DNA from: DASSOY01 sp035776675
GTDB taxonomy: Bacteria > Bacillota > Bacilli > Bacillales > DASSOY01
Assembly (NCBI GenBank): GCA_035776675.1
Contig: DASTWO010000081.1
Coordinates: 1 to 18,703 of the forward strand
Direction: 5' to 3'
DNA: 18,703 nucleotides
Under the pieces are notes generated by a model. The model was not told the DNA's origin. It ran no database searches and saw nothing but the letters and a program-made list of their open reading frames with translations. The position numbers were made by a program, and so were the translations under genes. This document shows positions 14,343 through 18,703 of this stretch, one piece after another; positions within the stretch are counted from its first letter, which is position 1, and the number at the start of each line of letters is the position of its first letter.

Positions 14343-15284
14343 GTGGAATCGATTCACGAATCATTGCAGCGAATGGCCGGAAATTCGGATTTCACAGAGC
14401 GATATGAGAAATTGAAAAAGAAAGTGACGAATCACGGGGGAGTACGTGAGTTCTTGACGGCACATCCGGAACTTACTGAAAATGCCGTGGACCGCGGCAT
14501 GGCGAAGTTCTATGAATTCGCCAGGCAGTCTGTGAACTGTGACCATTGCCCCGGTCTTGAGGCGTGTCCGAATGTGATGAAGGGCTACCAACCCCATTTG
14601 TTTGTGAACCGCGGCCAAGTTGAAATCCGCTATGAACGGTGTCCTTTGAAACAGAAGGCGGACGAAGCCCAACGTCAGAAATCCATGTTTCAGAGCCTCT
14701 ATGAACCGAAAGAAGTGTTAGAGGCAAGCATGGACAAGCTTGATTTAAGCCAGGGAGGACGATTGAAAGCCATCCAGGCGGCGAAAACATTCGTGCAACA
14801 TTATGAGGCGGGGCGGACATCGAAAGGTTTGTATGTTTACGGTGGTTTTGGTGTCGGCAAAACCTACATTATGGGAGCGATAGCGAACAGTTTGGCGAAG
14901 CACAAAGATGTTCAATCGTTAATGGTGTACACACCGGATTTCTTCAGAGACTTGAAAATGTCGATTCAGAATCAGACGGTGAACGAAAAGCTTGATTATA
15001 TCAAAAAAGTGCCGGTGTTGATCCTGGACGATATCGGCGCGGAAACGATTTCCCCCTGGATTCGCGATGATGTGCTCGGCACGGTTCTGCAATACCGAAT
15101 GATGGAGAAGTTGCCGACACTATACACCTCGAACTGGGATTATGATGAGCTGGAAAGGCATCTGGCTTATTCGCAAAAGCATGACGCGGTTGAAGACATG
15201 AAAGCAAAGAGAATCATGGAACGGATCCGCCATTTGACAACCGAAGTGAAGGCAGAAGGGACGAATCGCCGAACTTTGGACTAG
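14343..15284 (+). CDS. dnaI: Primosomal protein DnaI (helicase loader ATPase)
   Basis: DnaI is the AAA+ ATPase that loads the replicative helicase onto DNA. The product has 313 residues, the usual length. The N-terminal helicase-binding domain has zinc ligands in CDHC (66–69), C75 and C100. The AAA+ domain has Walker A GGFGVGKT (167–174), Walker B VLILDD (225–230), sensor-1-type YTSNWD (261–266) and a C-terminal arginine-rich KAKRIMERIRHL. The start is GTG 14343, 4 bp after GGGGGGAG. It is translated directly after dnaB, so both loader subunits are made together. Confidence 0.96.
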   Translation: MESIHESLQRMAGNSDFTERYEKLKKKVTNHGGVREFLTAHPELTENAVDRGMAKFYEFARQSVNCDHCPGLEACPNVMKGYQPHLFVNRGQVEIRYERCPLKQKADEAQRQKSMFQSLYEPKEVLEASMDKLDLSQGGRLKAIQAAKTFVQHYEAGRTSKGLYVYGGFGVGKTYIMGAIANSLAKHKDVQSLMVYTPDFFRDLKMSIQNQTVNEKLDYIKKVPVLILDDIGAETISPWIRDDVLGTVLQYRMMEKLPTLYTSNWDYDELERHLAYSQKHDAVEDMKAKRIMERIRHLTTEVKAEGTNRRTLD

Positions 15285-15346
15285 GAAGAAAGACTGGAAT
15301 TGACTCGGTTCTGCGTTTTTAACGAAATAGTACTCATTTTTTTGAA

Positions 15347-15395
15347 GGCAGCCCCATATATTTGTACCAACTGTGTTTGGACGAGGAGGGCTGTC
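15347..15395 (+). promoter_or_regulatory. Hairpin that can mask the ytxC ribosome binding site
   Basis: GGCAGCCC (15347–15354) pairs with GGGCTGTC (15388–15395) over 8 bp with one G·U, and CCAA/TTGG form an inner stem. The 3' arm includes the last three G bases of the ytxC ribosome binding site GAGGAGGG (15383–15390). TTTTG follows the stem. It may limit translation of ytxC or act as a weak terminator after dnaI. Confidence 0.45.
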
Positions 15396-15397
15396 TT

Positions 15398-16225
15398 TTG
15401 ATCACGGTCGAATTGAATGATGAACAGGACGCACAAATGCTATTCGATCGATTTGTGGAATCGGATGAAGACGGGGCTATCGATGCCCGCCATTCGGATA
15501 ACCGTGTGATTATTGCTGGTGAAGTACAACAGAAGGATGTGGTTTCTGTCGCGTCATCTGTCCTTTCTGATTACGTGATGGGAACCAGGGAAGAGGAAAT
15601 GTTACTCGAATTAATTCATTCGACTTTTTATTTTCAAGATCGGGATGAACAAGAACAAATCTTGGCTGTCGCCAAATCCATTATGCAAGGGAAAAAGTCG
15701 GACTTGCCCGGCTTGAAGAAGGTTTCCTCCCGAAGGGAGGTTCTTTTTAACGCGTTTCATGAGTTTCTTGGCACCGAAACCGCCTTTCATTACGAATCTT
15801 TTGTCCGATTCCGCTTGAAACCGTACAGGGAATGCTTGCAGCATTACGTCGAGATGGCGATTGATGAGTACAAGCTTGAACAGGAATATCAGAATTTCGT
15901 GGAAAGCCTGCGGAAGCTGTTAACAACACGTCGGCCTCTGTTAGATACGATTCATCTGGTGTTTCAACGGGAATTTGCCATTTACGACAGGGAGTATCAA
16001 CGCATTGATGAACAGAATGTCCGCGAACATCTTGATCCGGTGTTGGGCCAGCGGTGGGGGATGGACATTGAGCCGTCTGTGCTTGTCACACTAATAGGCA
16101 TTGCACCGAAAAATGTATTTTTGTACACGGATAATGTAGACGCCGGCATGATTCAGACGATCCAGAACGTGTTTCAGGAGAGGGTAATTATTTGTCCTTC
16201 TCGGTCTTGTGATTTTCACTCTTGA
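15398..16225 (+). CDS. ytxC: YtxC-like protein (sporulation-associated family)
   Basis: A 275-residue protein assigned to the YtxC family from its position between dnaI and thrS and its overall length and character; B. subtilis ytxC lies at the same place. The biochemical role is unknown; the family is found in sporulating Bacillales. The N-terminal part is ITVELNDEQDAQMLFDRF, the middle is rich in helical charged sequence with FVRFRLKPYRECLQHYVEMAIDEYK, and the end has SVLVTLIGIAPKNVFLYTDN. No signal peptide is seen. I chose TTG 15398, 7 bp after a near-perfect GAGGAGGG, over TTG 15362, which lacks a ribosome binding site. A rare start codon plus a hairpin over the binding site suggests low expression. 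Confidence 0.82.
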   Translation: MITVELNDEQDAQMLFDRFVESDEDGAIDARHSDNRVIIAGEVQQKDVVSVASSVLSDYVMGTREEEMLLELIHSTFYFQDRDEQEQILAVAKSIMQGKKSDLPGLKKVSSRREVLFNAFHEFLGTETAFHYESFVRFRLKPYRECLQHYVEMAIDEYKLEQEYQNFVESLRKLLTTRRPLLDTIHLVFQREFAIYDREYQRIDEQNVREHLDPVLGQRWGMDIEPSVLVTLIGIAPKNVFLYTDNVDAGMIQTIQNVFQERVIICPSRSCDFHS

Positions 16226-16250
16226 TTTTTTCCTGCGGACATCATATAAT
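16222..16250 (+). promoter_or_regulatory. Promoter of the thrS T-box leader
   Basis: TTGATT (16222–16227), a 17-bp spacer and a perfect TATAAT (16245–16250) form a strong sigma-A promoter whose –35 overlaps the ytxC stop codon. The expected start is near 16257. Confidence 0.8.
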
Positions 16251-16259
16251 ATCCTACAT

Positions 16260-16514
16260 AATCATTGAAAGCACAAATGTGAGGATAAGGACAAGAGCCT
16301 GGTTTTAACGGTTCGCAGAGAGGGAAGGCACGGCTGAAACCTTCCTAACACGAAAATCGGCTTACCCCCTTTGAACTCCGGCGGGGAATTGAAGTATCCG
16401 TCGGCGGACACAACCGTTATGTTGAATCATGAGCCGCGAGAAGTGCGTTTTCTTGCGGGAATGAGGGTGGAACCGCGAGCAGCACTCGTCCCTTTTGGGA
16501 TGAGTGTTTTTTTT
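16260..16514 (+). promoter_or_regulatory. T-box leader of thrS
   Basis: A T-box senses uncharged tRNA and allows read-through into the gene. The conserved T-box AGGGTGGAACCGCG is at 16464–16477. The base of stem I pairs GGATA (16283–16287) with TATCC (16395–16399), and an upper arm is AGGGAAGG…CCTTCCT. In the 3' side of stem I, GAACTCC holds the putative specifier ACT (16375–16377), a threonine codon, as expected. The UGGA in the T-box would pair with a UCCA tRNA end. The alternative terminator is CACTCGTCCC (16483–16492) with GGGATGAGTG (16497–16506), 10 bp with one G·U, then eight T bases. Confidence 0.95.
16483..16514 (+). terminator. Regulated terminator of the thrS T-box
   Basis: A 10-bp stem (16483–16492 with 16497–16506), a TTTT loop and T8. 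The upstream arm overlaps the bases needed for the antiterminator, so uncharged threonyl-tRNA would disrupt it. Confidence 0.92.
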
Positions 16515-16551
16515 AATTTTACCTAAATCAGGAGTCTAAAGGAGAGTGACC

Positions 16552-18498
16552 ATGATGTCGGATCAAGTGAAAATTTCGTTCCCTGACGGGGCCGTGAAGG
16601 AGTTCCAGAAGGGCGTTACAACTGAAGAGATCGCGGCTTCGATCAGTCCGGGACTGAAGAAGCAGGCGGCAGCCGGGAAATGGGACGGCGCGTTGATTGA
16701 TTTGCGGCGGCCGATTGAAGAGGACGGCAGCATTGAGATTGTTAAGCTCGATTCGGAAGAAGGGCTGGAGGTGATGCGCCATACGGCAACGCATGTGATG
16801 GCGCAAGCTGTGAAGCGCTTGTATGATCAGGTGAAACTCGGTGTTGGACCGGTAATCGAGGAAGGTTTCTACTACGACATGGATTTGGAGGAGTCGCTTT
16901 CGCCGGAAGATTTGGTGAAGATTGAAAAAGAAATGCAGAGAATCATCGATGAGAACTTGCCGATTGAGCGGCAGGTCGTTAGTCGAGATCAGGCTCTAGA
17001 GATTTACAGAGGCATTGATGACAAGCTGAAACTTGAGTTGATTGAAGATCTGCCGGCAGATGAGACGATTACTTTTTATGAACAGGGCGAGTTTTTCGAT
17101 TTGTGCCGCGGGCCGCATTTGCCTTCAACTGGGAAAATTAAGGCCTTTAAACTGTTGAGCATTGCGGGGGCGTATTGGCGCGGGAATAGCGACAACCAGA
17201 TGTTGCAGCGGATCTACGGTACGGGCTTTGTGAAAAAATCACAGTTAGATGCTCATTTGAAGGAGTTGGAAGAGCGGAAAGAACGCGACCATCGTAAAAT
17301 TGGAAAACAACTCGACCTGTTTGCGATTTCTCAGGATATTGGTCAAGGCTTGCCCATTTGGCTTCCGAAAGGGGCAACGGTTCGCCGTACGATCGAACGT
17401 TATATCGTCGATCTCGAGGAGAAACTTGGTTACCAGCACGTTTACACGACTCATCTCGCAAATGTTGACCTTTATAAGCAGAGCGGGCATTGGGACCATT
17501 ATCAGGATGACATGTACCCGACCATGAAGGTGGACAACGAGGAGCTTGTGTTGCGACCGATGAACTGTCCGCACCATATGATGGTGTACAAGCATGACCT
17601 GCACAGTTACCGGGAGTTGCCGGTACGTGTCGCTGAACTTGGCACGATGTACCGTTATGAGATGTCCGGAGCCCTTGCCGGATTGCAACGCGTCCGTTCG
17701 ATGACGCTGAATGACGCTCATATTTTTTGCCGGCCGGACCAAATGAAGGATGAATTCATCAACGTGGTTCACTTGATCCAGCAGGTATACGCCGATTTTG
17801 GTATTGACGATTACTATTTCCGGTTGTCTTATCGGGATCCGGAGGATAAAAAGAAATACGTGGACAACGATGAGATGTGGGAAAAGGCGCAGGCTCAGCT
17901 GAAAGAATCGATGGATATGCTCGGGCTTGAATATGTTGAAGCTGAAGGAGAAGCTGCTTTCTACGGACCTAAGTTGGACGTTCAAGTCCGCACAGCTCTT
18001 GGAAAAGACGAAACGCTTTCGACGGTTCAGCTGGATTTCCATCTGCCGAACCAATTTGATTTATCCTACATTGGCGAGGATGGAAAGGAACATCGTCCGG
18101 TTGTGATCCACCGCGGCGTCGTCTCAACGATGGAACGTTTCGTCGCTTTCTTGATTGAAGAATACAAAGGAGCGTTCCCAACCTGGCTCGCGCCGATTCA
18201 GGCGAGAGTGATTCCGGTTGCTGGCCCGCATAATGATTACGCGCGCGATGTTGAGAAGCGATTGCGTGAAGCCGGGGTCCGCGTTGAGATCGATGAACGC
18301 GACGAGAAAATCGGATATAAAATTCGAGAGGCGCAGACGCAGAAGATTCCGTACATGCTCGTTGTCGGCGACAAGGAAATTGAGGCGGAAGCCGTGAACG
18401 TGCGAAAGTACGGGGAGCAGAAGTCGGAGACTGTTGATTTCGGCAGCTTCAAAGAAAAATTGAAAGAAGAGATTTCGGAGCGGAAGATAAAGAAATAG
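16552..18498 (+). CDS. thrS: Threonyl-tRNA synthetase
   Basis: ThrRS charges tRNA-Thr with threonine. The product has 648 residues, standard for the family. Domains: TGS (about 1–65); the editing domain with HTATH (H77, H81) and C185/H189 in CRGPH, so Ser-tRNA editing should be intact; the class II core with motif 2 region YRYEMSGALAGLQRVR and zinc ligands C339 (MNCPHH), H390 (NDAHIF) and H520 (VIHRG); and the C-terminal anticodon-binding domain from about 550. I chose ATG 16552 (GGAGAG 5 bp upstream); ATG 16555 is an equally possible start one codon later, and GTG 16546 overlaps the ribosome binding site. Expression is governed by the T-box leader. No terminator is visible between the stop codon and the repeat array. 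Confidence 0.98.
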   Translation: MMSDQVKISFPDGAVKEFQKGVTTEEIAASISPGLKKQAAAGKWDGALIDLRRPIEEDGSIEIVKLDSEEGLEVMRHTATHVMAQAVKRLYDQVKLGVGPVIEEGFYYDMDLEESLSPEDLVKIEKEMQRIIDENLPIERQVVSRDQALEIYRGIDDKLKLELIEDLPADETITFYEQGEFFDLCRGPHLPSTGKIKAFKLLSIAGAYWRGNSDNQMLQRIYGTGFVKKSQLDAHLKELEERKERDHRKIGKQLDLFAISQDIGQGLPIWLPKGATVRRTIERYIVDLEEKLGYQHVYTTHLANVDLYKQSGHWDHYQDDMYPTMKVDNEELVLRPMNCPHHMMVYKHDLHSYRELPVRVAELGTMYRYEMSGALAGLQRVRSMTLNDAHIFCRPDQMKDEFINVVHLIQQVYADFGIDDYYFRLSYRDPEDKKKYVDNDEMWEKAQAQLKESMDMLGLEYVEAEGEAAFYGPKLDVQVRTALGKDETLSTVQLDFHLPNQFDLSYIGEDGKEHRPVVIHRGVVSTMERFVAFLIEEYKGAFPTWLAPIQARVIPVAGPHNDYARDVEKRLREAGVRVEIDERDEKIGYKIREAQTQKIPYMLVVGDKEIEAEAVNVRKYGEQKSETVDFGSFKEKLKEEISERKIKK

Positions 18499-18522
18499 TA
18501 AATACGGGATCGAAGTTTTAAA

Positions 18523-18703
18523 CTGATGACTGAAATTCCACTTTGCGGGGAAAACGGTAACCAGAGACGCTGACTGATGACCGAAATTCCCTTTTGCGGG
18601 GAAAACGGGAATCAGAGACGCTGACTGGTGACCGAAATTCCCTTTTGCGGGGAAAACGGTAACCAGAGACGCTGACTGATGACCGAAATTCCTTTTTGCG
18701 GAG
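18523..18703. repeat. 51-bp tandem repeat array running off the window end
   Basis: Units start at 18523, 18574, 18625 and 18676. The first three are complete at exactly 51 bp each and the fourth is cut after 28 bp. They differ at only seven columns. Each complete unit reads CTG ATG ACC GAA …, ending CAG AGA CGC TGA; that is a 15-codon frame encoding MTEIPFCGENGNQRR (MTEIPLCG… in unit 1; GTG start in unit 3). The TGA of one unit lies 3 bp before the ATG of the next. Each unit also has TTCC/GGAA arms around a TTTGCG-containing loop (GGAG in the cut unit 4) and CAG/CTG arms. There are no spacers, so it is not CRISPR. No Shine–Dalgarno sequence precedes the mini-ORFs. It could be a dispersed Bacillus-type repeat. 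Confidence 0.93.

Noticed and set aside
17245..18054. 269-codon open frame on the minus strand opposite thrS
   Set aside because: It lies wholly within thrS, has no known family features, and is a compositional shadow of the coding strand.
18523..18703. CRISPR array
   Set aside because: The units are directly adjacent with no variable spacers, and no cas gene is nearby; it is a tandem repeat.
18523..18703. Minus-strand repeat protein (17-residue period SASLVTVFPAKGNFGHQ)
   Set aside because: The frame is open, but unit differences change residues (for example V-T to I-P, G to W) and no start or ribosome binding site is visible within the window; the plus-strand reading is better conserved. 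The sequence beyond the window could change this.

Overview
The window looks like a chromosomal segment from an endospore-forming Bacillales bacterium (Bacillaceae-like). Evidence: the gene order polA–mutM–coaE–gapB–speD–(small unknown gene)–nrdR–dnaB–dnaI–ytxC–thrS matches the block known from Bacillus; a YtxC-family gene (sporulating Bacillales) is present; strong AGGAGG-type ribosome binding sites precede ATG, GTG and TTG starts; and a T-box leader precedes thrS. No phage, transposase, CRISPR, tRNA or rRNA gene was found. All genes but one (folD) lie on the + strand.

Layout. (1) 1–4595, phosphate signalling: the end of pstB (cut by the window edge), phoU, a PhoP-type response regulator, a 264-bp gap, a second PhoP-type regulator, then a PhoR-type kinase with almost no extracytoplasmic domain. 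A strong terminator follows. (2) 4758–8965, DNA replication/repair and CoA: polA, four near-regularly spaced copies of TTTTGACGCA, mutM, and coaE overlapping the mutM stop. A bidirectional hairpin ends coaE. (3) 8985–9999, minus strand: a divergent-looking folD with a complete ZTP (pfl-type) riboswitch, intrinsic terminator and promoter. (4) 10084–12651: gapB with two CcpN-like operators, speD, a conserved-looking gene of unknown function, and nrdR. (5) 12652–15284: a non-coding stretch with a 14-bp long-range stem, then the primosome genes dnaB and dnaI. (6) 15347–16225: ytxC, whose ribosome binding site can be trapped in a hairpin. (7) 16222–18498: promoter, T-box leader and thrS. (8) 18523 to the window end: a 51-bp tandem repeat array running off the edge.

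How the genes work together. PstB and PhoU relay phosphate-transport status, probably to the cytoplasmic face of the PhoR-like kinase, which phosphorylates one or both PhoP paralogs. PolA and MutM serve replication and base-excision repair. FolD supplies one-carbon units for purines and is gated by the purine intermediate ZTP. GapB runs gluconeogenically and is probably repressed by CcpN when glucose is present. SpeD supplies decarboxylated SAM for spermidine. NrdR represses ribonucleotide reductase genes, and DnaB/DnaI load the replicative helicase, so nucleotide supply and replication initiation sit side by side.

The items most worth following up are the structured nrdR–dnaB leader, the 51-bp repeat array in which every complete unit reads as a 15-codon mini-ORF, the tandem phoP pair, and the spaced TTTTGACGCA repeats upstream of mutM.
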